DNA of 64,000 bases. It comes from a virus. Within the stretch, counting starts at the first letter, position 1; every line of letters starts with the position of its first letter. The notes under the pieces are model-generated. The model saw nothing but the letters and a program-made list of their open reading frames with translations, had not been told where the DNA came from and searched no databases. The stretch spans positions 60,149-124,148 of IMG/VR virus record IMGVR_UViG_3300043449_002510, one strand, 5' to 3'. This document shows positions 38,419-47,503 of this stretch, piece by piece. Position numbers and translations under genes: made by a program.

Positions 38419-39215
38419 GATAAGATTTTTATTAATTTTCTTTCTATTTCTTCTTCATTATAAGAAGTAGCCAAGCATTCATGAAAACAATTATTTTTTG
38501 TTCTCATTTCTTTTTCTTTCTCTTCGCACATTGAAACGCATTCTCTCAAATCATAAATTGGAATTGTTCTTGAAAAATGAGAAAACTTCCAATATGGCAT
38601 ATAAGAAAAAAAAGTTAAACAATTCGTTTCTATTGAAGCAGCCAGGTGATAACAAAAAGAAATCGGACCTATAAAAAGTTTAGTTGTTTCTAATTTTTTT
38701 AATATTTCTTTAATATCTGATGTGCTTTTATAAATTCCACAATCTCCTATGAATTCTATTTTGTATCCAAAGTCATTGGCTATTTTAAAAATAAGATCGC
38801 AATATTTTTTTGGAATAAATCTACGATTGTATTCTTTACTAAAAATATTTAAACAAATTGTTTTTTCGACCTCTTTATTTTTTATTATTTGTTTGTTTTC
38901 ATTATATAAATTTACTACTTTTGTTGGATCAATAAAAAATCCTAATTGATAGGAAAATCTTTGCATTGTATGTAATCCATAAAGATTTTCTTTTAGCTGA
39001 CTTACCCACTTTAATTCTAAAGCGATATCCTCTGTATCTTTTTCATTATCTGTTACATTAAAGTAGGGATTATTATTTAATATGTTTAATAAACCTGGAG
39101 AAGTTATATATGTAGGTTTTATATTATGAATTCTTGCATACTCTTGAATACAGCTTGCCGCTATAATACAATCTCCAAGTCCTTCTTTTAATTTAAAAAC
39201 TTTACAAACATTCAT
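38415..39215 (-). CDS. GT9-like glycosyltransferase
   Basis: A 266-residue protein from the ATG at 39215, chosen because it overlaps the upstream stop as ATGA; an upstream ATG at 39239 is less likely. KLKEGLGDCIIAASCIQEYAR is the GT9 N-terminal glycine motif, and LFIGPISFCYHLAASIETNCLTFFS is the donor-site helix. The C-terminus contains a Cys-rich stretch (ECVSMCEEKE...NCFHEC). Substrate unknown. Confidence 0.75.
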   Translation of the reverse strand: MNVCKVFKLKEGLGDCIIAASCIQEYARIHNIKPTYITSPGLLNILNNNPYFNVTDNEKDTEDIALELKWVSQLKENLYGLHTMQRFSYQLGFFIDPTKVVNLYNENKQIIKNKEVEKTICLNIFSKEYNRRFIPKKYCDLIFKIANDFGYKIEFIGDCGIYKSTSDIKEILKKLETTKLFIGPISFCYHLAASIETNCLTFFSYMPYWKFSHFSRTIPIYDLRECVSMCEEKEKEMRTKNNCFHECLATSYNEEEIERKLIKILS

Positions 39216-39823
39216 TTTTTTATAAAAAAAGCTATCCATGATCTTCCTATTTTAAAACATTCATCATTCCTTGATTCGAGATAAATTCTTACATCATCAT
39301 GATCTGGCTCGCATAAAGACTTGTTACATTTGTTGTCTTTATTGTAAACATCGTGCCATATTAATATGCCGCCTTCTTTTAATGCTTTTAGAGAATTTTC
39401 TGAATCTTTTTTTACTTGATCGAAAGAATGATCTCCATCTATAAAAATAGCATCAAATTTTTCTTTATTTTTTAAGAAAAACTCATCTGATTTTATCAAT
39501 TCTTTAGTTACATTTTTACTAATTATTTTTCTTCCACTTTCTTCTCTGCTTAAAATTTCATTATTTTGATACAAAAGATTTTCGCATATATCTTTACATA
39601 TATCTATTGTTAATATTTCTGAATCTAAATTATTTTTTGCTATATTTTCTGTAGTATGCCCCAGATATGTTCCTATTTCTAAAATTTTTTTTCTATTAAA
39701 ACATAAATTAACTACGGTTTCCGTATCCAAATGATCTGTCCAATGAAGATTAAGATTATCAAATGATAAATTTGGAATATTAAGCATTCTACAAGCTTCT
39801 TCTTTAGTTATCGTTTTTAACAT
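39212..39823 (-). CDS. Class I SAM-dependent methyltransferase
   Basis: A 203-residue protein from the ATG at 39823 (just after the neighbour's stop at 39825; a longer form would overlap it by 68 bases). ILEIGTYLGHTTENIA is motif I, ILTIDI motif II, FDAIFIDGDHSFDQVKKD the central motif and GGILIWHDVY motif IV, as in Methyltransf_24. It probably methylates a sugar in the glycan. Confidence 0.82.
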   Translation of the reverse strand: MLKTITKEEACRMLNIPNLSFDNLNLHWTDHLDTETVVNLCFNRKKILEIGTYLGHTTENIAKNNLDSEILTIDICKDICENLLYQNNEILSREESGRKIISKNVTKELIKSDEFFLKNKEKFDAIFIDGDHSFDQVKKDSENSLKALKEGGILIWHDVYNKDNKCNKSLCEPDHDDVRIYLESRNDECFKIGRSWIAFFIKK

Positions 39824-39824
39824 A

Positions 39825-40742
39825 TTAATAATAGTAATCGTTTTCAAAAACAAATATTTGTTTTTCTTTTGGGTACCCTTTGTATAAATCACATATTATT
39901 TTTTTCTTTTCTTTTAAATACTTATGCATATCCTCAATTCCGTATTCAAATCCTTGCGCAGATTTATTCCACTCTATTGAGTGAGCGCTCTTTTCATTTA
40001 TAGGCCAATTTAATTTATGTGAATGAAAAAAATAAATTGGGATTTGTAATTCTATGTTTTTAATACTAAGTTCTTGAATTTTTTTATTCATGTACTCTTC
40101 GCATGATCCAGAGCTTCCATTTAATGGGAAAAATTTTTTATAAGTTTCTGTAAGCATTAAGTGATGAGCATTACCTAATAAATTATATATTATTCCATTA
40201 TAATTTCCAAATTTACCCCATCCTTTAGGTCCCCAAGCGCCATTTATTCCAACGTTATCTAAATCTGAAGGTAAACCGCTTCTAAAAGTTATTACTCCAA
40301 CATTGTTTTTTTTTGCTTCCTCACTATTCAATACTTCATAACAAATTTCAACAAAGTCTAATTTTAAAGGATTAAAACATATATGATCGTCTTCAATATG
40401 TAAAACCAAATCAGAATCTATCGTCTCTGCGTATTTGTTGATCATTGCAGATGATCCTCCATGTTTAAAATTTAAAATACTTGGAGATAAAATAGTTTTA
40501 TGCCAATCCAAGGCATCTTGATAATCACTTCCATCATCAAGCAATGAATATCTTTTTATTTTTTGTTGATTTATTGAGTTTACAAAGCTAGTTATGCTTT
40601 CAACTGAATATTTGCTGATTCTTAATCTTTCTTCTGATGTCCAAGGTTTTATATTGTTCCAGTCTGGAAGACCTATTCTTTCTCGGCATTTGACAGTTGA
40701 ATGATGACAGCTTGTAACGTGAATATCTATTTTCATTTTCAA
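39825..40742 (-). CDS. GT-A glycosyltransferase
   Basis: A 305-residue protein. KRYSLLDDGSDYQDAL is a GT2-like nucleotide site and SDLVLHIEDDHICF holds the metal-binding DD. The acceptor half includes SCEEYMNKKIQEL. It has no membrane segment. The stop is 2 bases from the start of the downstream methyltransferase. Confidence 0.75.
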   Translation of the reverse strand: MKMKIDIHVTSCHHSTVKCRERIGLPDWNNIKPWTSEERLRISKYSVESITSFVNSINQQKIKRYSLLDDGSDYQDALDWHKTILSPSILNFKHGGSSAMINKYAETIDSDLVLHIEDDHICFNPLKLDFVEICYEVLNSEEAKKNNVGVITFRSGLPSDLDNVGINGAWGPKGWGKFGNYNGIIYNLLGNAHHLMLTETYKKFFPLNGSSGSCEEYMNKKIQELSIKNIELQIPIYFFHSHKLNWPINEKSAHSIEWNKSAQGFEYGIEDMHKYLKEKKKIICDLYKGYPKEKQIFVFENDYYY

Positions 40743-41296
40743 ACTTTATATACCCAAAAATTTCCTGCATAAATATCTACAGTGCAATCGCCACCTGATC
40801 TTGGTTGTACATAAAAATTATTTAAACATTCTGAAACAGCTTTAGTTACTCCTTCCCAATCATAATCATCTCCACAAAGTGTTCCACCTTTTTTTACTTT
40901 TGGAATCCATTTGATAATATCTGTTTTTACGTCTTCGTATTCATGAGAAGCGTCTATCATGATTGCATAAACAGAATTATCAGGGAAAAAATCTGCTAAT
41001 CTAGAACTTTCACCTTTTAAAACTGTTAATGGGTATTTTTCATCTAAATTGTCAATATTTTTCTTAAAGTCGTTATAAAAATTTGTCTCTGTATGCTCTT
41101 TCGATCCCATAAATGTATCTATTGAGACAATTGAAATATTTTTTTGTGATTTTTTTGCTAATTCTAAAAGATAAGCTGTTGATCTTCCATAATAGCTGCC
41201 TATTTCAATAATCATTTCATTTTCTGGAATATTATTTATAATTTCTTCGTACAGTTTCCCATATCCAAAAAAACCTTTTATATCGGAATATTTCAT
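40739..41296 (-). CDS. Class I SAM-dependent methyltransferase
   Basis: A 185-residue protein. MIIEIGSYYGRSTAYLLELA is motif I, ISIVSIDTFMGS motif II, VYAIMIDASHEYEDVKTDI the central acidic motif and GGTLCGDDYDWEGV the post-motif loop. It is related to the methyltransferase at 39212 in order of motifs. It overlaps the following gene by 4 bases. Confidence 0.82.
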   Translation of the reverse strand: MKYSDIKGFFGYGKLYEEIINNIPENEMIIEIGSYYGRSTAYLLELAKKSQKNISIVSIDTFMGSKEHTETNFYNDFKKNIDNLDEKYPLTVLKGESSRLADFFPDNSVYAIMIDASHEYEDVKTDIIKWIPKVKKGGTLCGDDYDWEGVTKAVSECLNNFYVQPRSGGDCTVDIYAGNFWVYKV

Positions 41297-41299
41297 ATA

Positions 41300-41689
41300 T
41301 TAATTATTTTTTTCAAAAAAAGCTTTCATTTCTGTCGCAAGTTCTTCTTTCACATGTTTTGCATGTTGATAACAAATTTCTTCGATTAAATCTGGAATAG
41401 ACTTAGTTGGTTGAGAAAATGTTCTATTGTCTGATAAAGTATTGTAGCTTTGGGTTTCGACAATCTCAGAAAGTATTTTATCCATTTCTCTTTTTAATAA
41501 ATTTCTAAATTCACATTCATTTCTAGATAATCTATCGTATTCGACAATTAAGCTTTTGTCAGGATTTTCTTTTAAACTCTCTTCTCTCTTTTTGTTTTCA
41601 AAAAACGCCAATTTATTTGTTGTTACAGCCAAACGATCGACAATATCGGCAAATGTATTAAAATTAGGTATGTATATTTTTTTATTCAT
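41300..41689 (-). CDS. Helical protein of unknown function
   Basis: A 129-residue all-helix protein (FADIVDRLAVTTNKLAFFENKKREES..., ATEMKAFFE). It is charged, without cysteine clusters or membrane segments. It sits inside the glycan operon and may be an adaptor or regulator of its enzymes. No family was recognised. Confidence 0.6.
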   Translation of the reverse strand: MNKKIYIPNFNTFADIVDRLAVTTNKLAFFENKKREESLKENPDKSLIVEYDRLSRNECEFRNLLKREMDKILSEIVETQSYNTLSDNRTFSQPTKSIPDLIEEICYQHAKHVKEELATEMKAFFEKNN

Positions 41690-41716
41690 ATTTTATATTT
41701 TTAAAATCGTTATTTA

Positions 41717-42766
41717 TTAGTTTGTATATATATCTTTTAAAATTTCTTTATTTGTTTTTACCCAAGTTAAAATTTGATTATATCCATCTGCTATTGAAAC
41801 TTTAGGTTTCCAATTAAATTCGAAAGAAACTTTAGTTATGTCTGATATATATATTGCTTGATCAGCTCTTCTGACTTTTTCATGATAAATGATATCTTTG
41901 AATTTTTTATTATCATTTAAAATGTCTATTGCTTCATTTACAGACATGTGATTTTCAATTCCTCCTCCTACGTTAAAAATTTCACCTCTGTATTTGTTAA
42001 TTTTTTGCATCTGCTTCTCTATTAAAATGTTTAAGTCTTCTGAAAATAAACAGTCTCTAACTTGATTACCCTCGAATCCAAAAACTTCTATTGGTAACTC
42101 AAGCTCGTTTGCGATTGCAAACCATGTAACCCACCCTTGTTCTGCTTTTCCCCATTGATTTGGTCCAGCCAAGCATGAAAACCTATTGCAAATCATTGGA
42201 ATATTATATGCATCAGCCCATTCTTGAACTAAAAGATCTGCGGCTATTTTGCTTGCTCCATAAATAGAATGATCTTTTCCATTGACATTAAGTGATTCAT
42301 TAAATCCTTTTTCAGTCCACCCATTTAAAATAAAATCTTTTTTATTCCATACGAATTTGCGTTGAACTTTTTCATATGGAACTGAATTAATTAAATCTCC
42401 AGAATAGCATTTATTAGTTGACCAAAAAATTAAAGGAGTCTTGTTTTTTCTACAAAATTCTAAAACATTCACTAAGGCTCTGGTGTTATTTGTAAAATCA
42501 AATTCAGGATTTGAATAATTTATCGCACTTGGCTGCGCAGCGCAATTTAATACTAAATCAACTTCTGGCAAATTTAAGATGTCTTCTTTATTTCTTATGT
42601 CGCAATGAAAAAATTTTATATCTTGTTTTTTAAATTTTGGTATTGATAATTCAGAACCTCTTCTAACTAAGTTGTCTGCAATGATTACGTCATAATTTTG
42701 ATTTTTTAAATATGTTGCTAAATTGTATCCGACAAAACCAGCCCCTCCAATAATTAAAGTTTTCAT
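41717..42766 (-). CDS. NAD-dependent sugar epimerase, CDP-paratose 2-epimerase-like
   Basis: A 349-residue extended SDR enzyme. IIGGAGFVGYNLA is the NAD loop and SIYGASKIAADL the catalytic YxxxK. CNRFSCLAGPNQWGKAEQGWVTWF resembles CDP-paratose 2-epimerase and its relatives (R-S--YGP-Q-G---QGWV-WF). It makes or converts a nucleotide sugar for the island. The nucleotide specificity cannot be decided by eye. Confidence 0.8.
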   Translation of the reverse strand: MKTLIIGGAGFVGYNLATYLKNQNYDVIIADNLVRRGSELSIPKFKKQDIKFFHCDIRNKEDILNLPEVDLVLNCAAQPSAINYSNPEFDFTNNTRALVNVLEFCRKNKTPLIFWSTNKCYSGDLINSVPYEKVQRKFVWNKKDFILNGWTEKGFNESLNVNGKDHSIYGASKIAADLLVQEWADAYNIPMICNRFSCLAGPNQWGKAEQGWVTWFAIANELELPIEVFGFEGNQVRDCLFSEDLNILIEKQMQKINKYRGEIFNVGGGIENHMSVNEAIDILNDNKKFKDIIYHEKVRRADQAIYISDITKVSFEFNWKPKVSIADGYNQILTWVKTNKEILKDIYTN

Positions 42767-42778
42767 GTTTTTATTATA

Positions 42779-43354
42779 TTATTCTTTGCTAAAATAAGTC
42801 CAAATTTCTTCTCCTAATCTGTGTTTTTTTTGATATTCTACTTTTATATTTGTTTTTTCTATTGCCTTGTTTACTACGTTTTCCCAATCTTCAAACGTTT
42901 TAAAAGGATATGTGTGTGGCGAATTAACTTGAGAGGTATTTTTTTCTTCTATTGGAGTTATTATCATGACTTGTTTTTTAGTCACCCTAATTGCTTCTGA
43001 GACTGCTTTTACTGGATCTAAACTATGCTCTATTGAGTGAGACATAAAAGAATAATCAAATTCGTCATTTGAAAATTTTAAATCATGCATGTCCATTTCA
43101 ATTAAATTGGCTCCTTTTTGTATTCCATATTCTATTTTTTCTTTTATAAGATCTGCTCCGACGATATTATTGTATCCTAGATTTTTCATTTCCAAAACAC
43201 CAACACCAAAAGCACATCCTATATCTAAAATTTTAGAATTTTTATCTTTATCTTTCAAAAAATCTTTAAAAGCCTCAATCATTTGAAAAGCCCATCCTCC
43301 AGATAATTCACCAGCTTCGTTTTTTTGTAAATCGTAATATTGTTGATAATTCAT
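42779..43354 (-). CDS. Class I SAM methyltransferase
   Basis: A 191-residue protein from the ATG at 43354, right after the upstream stop (an ATG at 43426 would overlap the neighbour by 71 bases). ILDIGCAFGVGVLEM is motif I, NIVGADLIKEKI motif II, EFDYSFMSHSIEH motif III and QVMIITPIEEK a later strand. Methylation of a sugar or small molecule is likely. Confidence 0.82.
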   Translation of the reverse strand: MNYQQYYDLQKNEAGELSGGWAFQMIEAFKDFLKDKDKNSKILDIGCAFGVGVLEMKNLGYNNIVGADLIKEKIEYGIQKGANLIEMDMHDLKFSNDEFDYSFMSHSIEHSLDPVKAVSEAIRVTKKQVMIITPIEEKNTSQVNSPHTYPFKTFEDWENVVNKAIEKTNIKVEYQKKHRLGEEIWTYFSKE

Positions 43355-43355
43355 T

Positions 43356-44030
43356 TTAAAATCTTCCTTTAAAATATTTTTCTCCATATCTTTGATGTTG
43401 TCCAAGAGTACTTTCTTGATGTTCAATTATCAAAGAATTTTCGAGATAGAACATTTCTATGTTATTATAATGACAGAAATTAGAAAACTCAACGTCTTCA
43501 TTATGAGAATCAGAAAAATTTATACTTTTAAAATAAAAAGATGGAGATATTCTTGCAAATCCACCTACGTGATTTACTTTTCTGAATGTATAAAAAATAT
43601 TTAAATTTTCACTATACAATACTTTTCTGTTATTGCTTTGAATGCCTCCAAGATTATTTATTAATCCAACTGGAAACGGAGAAAATACACTTCCAGGAAT
43701 GAGTTTAGTTATTTCAGAAGCGTTTTCAAAAAAATCTTGAGATCTTATAATCGCATCATCATCTAATTTCATTACATATGGACAATCAGTTTCTTCGGTT
43801 TTTATTTCATTCAAAATACTTCCTACTGTTTTTTTAGTTTGAGTCTTAATTATATTTATTTTACTTTTGTATTCATCGTTTACATTTTCAAAGACCTTCT
43901 CTTCGAATGAATTATCTTGAAATATAATCTTGTGTTTTTTAATAAAATGATTAGATTGCGAAGATATTGATTTTAGTAATCTATTTAAATAAAGAGTCCT
44001 TCCGCATGTGATTGTAATTATTTCAAACAT
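43356..44030 (-). CDS. GT-A glycosyltransferase
   Basis: A 224-residue protein. EIITITCGRTLYLNRLL is the nucleotide-binding start; CPYVMKLDDDAIIRS carries the DDD metal motif; NHVGGFARISP and DSHNEDVEFSNFC are acceptor-side features. It fits GT2-like enzymes. Operon position suggests glycan elongation. Confidence 0.78.
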   Translation of the reverse strand: MFEIITITCGRTLYLNRLLKSISSQSNHFIKKHKIIFQDNSFEEKVFENVNDEYKSKINIIKTQTKKTVGSILNEIKTEETDCPYVMKLDDDAIIRSQDFFENASEITKLIPGSVFSPFPVGLINNLGGIQSNNRKVLYSENLNIFYTFRKVNHVGGFARISPSFYFKSINFSDSHNEDVEFSNFCHYNNIEMFYLENSLIIEHQESTLGQHQRYGEKYFKGRF

Positions 44031-44036
44031 ATTTTA

Positions 44037-44696
44037 TTAATTTAATAATTTTATAAATTCTTTATGTATGGGTAAATGTCTGCCATGGAAGCCAAAAGTT
44101 GCCATTGGACTTCCTTCTTTTATTGGGTTTTCCCATGAAAATTTTGCCGCAACATCTACTGTAGCAAATTTAAATCCATTTTCTTCAATTAGTTTTCTAT
44201 TTTCTAAACAAATATAATTATCCTCTAGTGAATCTTCTTTTGATACAAAACCCATTTTAGAAACAAAGTCCATAAGCTTCTTACTTCTTAAAGAAAATCC
44301 ACCATTTCCTACTCTTCCCGCTCTGTTGGGCCACTCTGATGGCCATGGGGCACCTACATAGTCATAATTCAAAAAAATATCATTCCATAATTCAGGTCTT
44401 AAAACAAAACCATCCCATTGAACTAACAAAACATAATCAGATTCAATATAATTAACAAGACTATTAATTAAAAAGTCATTATACTCAATCATGCTTAAGT
44501 TTTTTATATATATATAAGTTTCATCAAAAAAGGTTGGACAATAAGTTGAAAATAATTTTATTTTTGAAAATTTTATATTTTTCGATGAAAAATTTAATGC
44601 TTTTGCTGATAATTGAATTTTTTCTATATCAGATCTTCCGTCTACGCACACTAGTTCGACTTTTTTAGATAGATCAATAAAATTCATAAAGAACAA
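44037..44696 (-). CDS. DUF5672-like putative glycosyltransferase
   Basis: A 219-residue protein. SDYVLLVQWDGFVLRPELWN followed by YDYVGAPWP and VGNGGFSLRSKKL is the characteristic DUF5672 pattern, a GT-A-like family often seen beside polysaccharide genes. The last residues (GFHGRHLP) are also typical. The start could be at 44696 or three codons later. Confidence 0.8.
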   Translation of the reverse strand: MFFMNFIDLSKKVELVCVDGRSDIEKIQLSAKALNFSSKNIKFSKIKLFSTYCPTFFDETYIYIKNLSMIEYNDFLINSLVNYIESDYVLLVQWDGFVLRPELWNDIFLNYDYVGAPWPSEWPNRAGRVGNGGFSLRSKKLMDFVSKMGFVSKEDSLEDNYICLENRKLIEENGFKFATVDVAAKFSWENPIKEGSPMATFGFHGRHLPIHKEFIKLLN

Positions 44697-45466
44697 TAAT
44701 TTATATATTTTTTTATTTCTGTTTGACTGGTTTCTTTTGTTATTTTAAAAAATTCTAATACTCTCTCATTAACATAGGGAGTTACAAAATTCATATCTCT
44801 AAAATCATCTTTATAATCGCCCAGTATGCAATAAGTTTTTATTTGATTCATGCAAGCCATGTTTTTGAAACAACTATCTGTTCCTATAAACAAATTACAT
44901 ATCTTTACAGCATATAAACTTTTTACTATATTAGAATAACAAACAAATTTAACATTTTCTTTTTCAAAAAAATCATTTTCAAAAATCTCTTCTTCTGTTC
45001 CAAAAATTAAATAATTGAATTTATCGTTAAATGATTCATAGATAACTTCTTTACTTATATTTTTTGTTATTAAATTATTAGATTTAGCGTATGTGTTCGA
45101 AAAAAAACTTCCAAAGGGATGAATACCTATTATTTTCTGGGTTTTTAAAAAACTATTAATTAATTTTCTATTTTCGTTTTCTAATTCTTGAAAAATGGGA
45201 AATTTATAAAACAAATCTCTTTCAGCAATTTTTAATTCAATTTTTTCGTCAGAAGTGAGTCGTTTTTTTTGTTCTATAAATTCGTTTACATTATCAAAAA
45301 ACAAATATTCTATATTTTGAAAAGAAAAAAAATCATAGAAGTCTTTTGCTTTTTTATAATGAGTATGAATTAAAAATTTCTCATCTTTATTTTTAAGAGA
45401 AAAGGGTAAAAATTGAAGAAAGTCTCCTATTCCACCGCTAACGTAGTTTGTTTTTACCTTTTCCAT
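44684..45466 (-). CDS. GT9-like protein
   Basis: A 260-residue protein. VSGGIGDFLQFLPF is the GT9 N-terminal glycine loop and CNLFIGTDSCFKNMACMNQIKTYCILG the donor-side signature. It is shorter than standard heptosyltransferases (about 330-350). It overlaps its neighbours by 13 bases on each side. A glycosyltransferase role is likely but the acceptor is unknown. Confidence 0.65.
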   Translation of the reverse strand: MEKVKTNYVSGGIGDFLQFLPFSLKNKDEKFLIHTHYKKAKDFYDFFSFQNIEYLFFDNVNEFIEQKKRLTSDEKIELKIAERDLFYKFPIFQELENENRKLINSFLKTQKIIGIHPFGSFFSNTYAKSNNLITKNISKEVIYESFNDKFNYLIFGTEEEIFENDFFEKENVKFVCYSNIVKSLYAVKICNLFIGTDSCFKNMACMNQIKTYCILGDYKDDFRDMNFVTPYVNERVLEFFKITKETSQTEIKKYINYCSL

Positions 45467-46299
45467 GTTATTTCAAGTTCTTTATTTAGAAGGCTTTCTT
45501 TATCAAGATATTCAAAAATAAATCTTATTTGGGGAAAAGAACTACTTTTGCATTCTTTTAATTTATTGAAAAGATTTTTTAAAGACACATTTTTAGGTAT
45601 GTCTATAGAAGCCTCCTCTTTGCCTAAGGCTGATAAAGCTGTAATCTTTTTTATAAAAATGGGAGATTTTGTATTTTTCAATAGAGATGTTAGTTCTGCG
45701 TAAAATGGATTGTTTAATGCAGAAAGGTGAGATTTTATATTCCCAAACCTTATAGACTTAAATCCTACTATATTATTAAAATAATCTAAACCTAGATTAT
45801 AAACATCGTCACACTCGAACTTTGTTCCGTCTTCATCCAAAAAATATCCATAGAATGTGCATATTTCTTCATCTTTTTCTATATCTTTTGATGCAGAAAA
45901 TACAAAAGTTTTTTCATTTATTTTCCATTCTGCATTATTTCCACTATTTGAACTATTATAAATAGGGCCAAATCCAAGTGGTAAAACAGTATAAACTATT
46001 TCTTCTTCATCTGGTTGATATTTTGGCATCCATTTAAAATAATATTCTTCAGAGTCTTTAAAACCGAGATTCTTTGCTAAATTTGTTATATATTTTTCTT
46101 TTGGATTTGTGAGGTTGTGTTGTTTTAAAACTTCGAAAAGTGGTTTTCCGGCAAGTATCCAATTGGGTAAAACCACGAAAGGAGACTCTTCAAGAATCTC
46201 TCCTTTAAGTATTTTTTCTTTAGCAAAAACCCCCCACCCCTCTATTTGAGACTCTCTAACTTCAATTTTAGATGTAAAATGTAGTATTCTTTTTTGCAT
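45454..46299 (-). CDS. SET-domain protein (putative lysine methyltransferase)
   Basis: A 281-residue protein from the ATG at 46299; a longer start at 46359 would overlap the FmdB-like gene by 92 bases rather than 32. The SET domain is at about residues 10-150: VRESQIEGWGVFAKEKILKGEILEESP is the N-terminal SET pattern, PIYNSSNSGNNAEWKI replaces the NHxCxPN motif, and KDEEICTFYGY is the terminal ELxxDY-like motif. The remaining 130 residues are an unassigned helical domain resembling the substrate domain of Rubisco-type SET enzymes. SET proteins use SAM to methylate protein lysine. It lies inside the glycan operon, where no such enzyme is expected. Confidence 0.75.
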   Translation of the reverse strand: MQKRILHFTSKIEVRESQIEGWGVFAKEKILKGEILEESPFVVLPNWILAGKPLFEVLKQHNLTNPKEKYITNLAKNLGFKDSEEYYFKWMPKYQPDEEEIVYTVLPLGFGPIYNSSNSGNNAEWKINEKTFVFSASKDIEKDEEICTFYGYFLDEDGTKFECDDVYNLGLDYFNNIVGFKSIRFGNIKSHLSALNNPFYAELTSLLKNTKSPIFIKKITALSALGKEEASIDIPKNVSLKNLFNKLKECKSSSFPQIRFIFEYLDKESLLNKELEITWKR

Positions 46300-46627
46300 G
46301 TGGGTGTCTTTTTCCTGTTTTCTTCTCGTAGGATTTCTCAGCTTTATCTCTAACTTCATCTTTTCCAGAAATCCCGCCGCGCTTTTGAGATAACTCAGCG
46401 CTTTTATCCCAAAGTTGACCCAAGGTATAATTTTTATTTTTCGTTTTATTTACAAAATCTTTGGGATTATCAGCTGACATTTGCGTGTCTATGGAAGCTT
46501 GAGGCTTAGTAAAAACACGCTCCCATTTCACACCTTTATCATCTATGTAAATATGGTCTTCATTCATTCCTTGAATGATTTCTACAATTTTTTTTGTCTT
46601 AGGATGCTGAAAAATATAAAGCGGCAT
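46268..46627 (-). CDS. Small protein with FmdB-like N-terminus, zinc ribbon lost
   Basis: A 119-residue protein from the ATG at 46627, next to the upstream stop. MPLYIFQHPKTKKIVEIIQGM followed by WERVFTKPQ resembles phage FmdB-like proteins (MP-Y-F-C--CG---E---) but the cysteines are gone. The C-terminus is Lys-rich (EKSYEKKTGKRHPHAKKN). Function unknown. Confidence 0.6.
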   Translation of the reverse strand: MPLYIFQHPKTKKIVEIIQGMNEDHIYIDDKGVKWERVFTKPQASIDTQMSADNPKDFVNKTKNKNYTLGQLWDKSAELSQKRGGISGKDEVRDKAEKSYEKKTGKRHPHAKKNTTFYI

Positions 46628-46628
46628 A

Positions 46629-46814
46629 TTATCTAGAAAAAATAAATTTAATTTTAGCTGTGTCAAAATCAATCCATTTACCTTCTTTGTTTTGAACTTG
46701 AAGTTTTATTTCATCCAAGGATGCTTTTATTCCAAGACTTGAGTTGGCTAATGCATCGACAATCATTTGTTGAATTTCTGAACCAGTCGTTTCTGACGAT
46801 ATGTTAATTTTCAT
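46629..46814 (-). CDS. Small protein of unknown function (61 residues)
   Basis: A 61-residue protein (MKINISSETTGSEIQQM, a helix and a beta hairpin). It overlaps the FkbM-like gene by 4 bases (ATGA) and touches the FmdB-like gene, so it is likely a real operon gene. No motif was recognised. Confidence 0.6.
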   Translation of the reverse strand: MKINISSETTGSEIQQMIVDALANSSLGIKASLDEIKLQVQNKEGKWIDFDTAKIKFIFSR

Positions 46815-47503
46815 ATATTAAAATTTTTACTTAAATCAATTTTTGAAAGCCACATGAGCTTTCTGCCCTCTTTACTTTCTGAAGAAAAAAAGTTTACAAA
46901 TCCCTTGGTGCCCATTGCTTTTTTAAAATCAAAAAGTTCTTCATCTTCTATTGTTATCTCTGCGCAAATAGACTCTACATTTTTTTCTATCAAACTGCTT
47001 AATAAAAGAATTTCTTTTTCTGCGTATCCGATATTTATTTTTAATATATCTATTTTTTCATCAAAACAGTAAGTTTTTAGTATTTCATCAAGTGTAGCGC
47101 ACTGACATGGATAAAAATTTTCTTCGTTGTCTGGATCAATAGAAATACCTATAGAATTCATGTCAAAATAAATATTATCTATAAGCTCTGGAATTGTAAA
47201 TTTAGCTAATTTTTTTTCTGTGTACACCCCCAATTGATAAGGAGTTATTCTTCCAACAAAGTAATAATTATAACAATTCTCTAACAAAAGTTTATAACTG
47301 TCCACAAATGGTTCAAAGGAATAAACTTTTCTTGCGCCCAGACTTAAAGCGGTAAATGTGAAATAACCAGCATGAGCACCTATATCAACAAATACTTTAC
47401 TTGAGTCTTTTTCTCCTTTTATTTTATATATATTGTCGAAAAAAACTTTATTGAAAACGGTTTGATCGTTTGTAAAGCTTCGCGTTGTTATTTCGGGAGT
47501 CAT
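46811..47503 (-). CDS. FkbM-family methyltransferase
   Basis: A 230-residue protein. VFVDIGAHAGYFTFTALSLGARKVYSFEP is the FkbM motif I and II region, followed by YQLGVYTEKKL and later IDILKINIGYAEKEIL (the D-LK-D-EG-E motif, here with changes). It probably O-methylates a sugar. It overlaps the GT4 gene by 4 bases. Confidence 0.82.
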   Translation of the reverse strand: MTPEITTRSFTNDQTVFNKVFFDNIYKIKGEKDSSKVFVDIGAHAGYFTFTALSLGARKVYSFEPFVDSYKLLLENCYNYYFVGRITPYQLGVYTEKKLAKFTIPELIDNIYFDMNSIGISIDPDNEENFYPCQCATLDEILKTYCFDEKIDILKINIGYAEKEILLLSSLIEKNVESICAEITIEDEELFDFKKAMGTKGFVNFFSSESKEGRKLMWLSKIDLSKNFNI

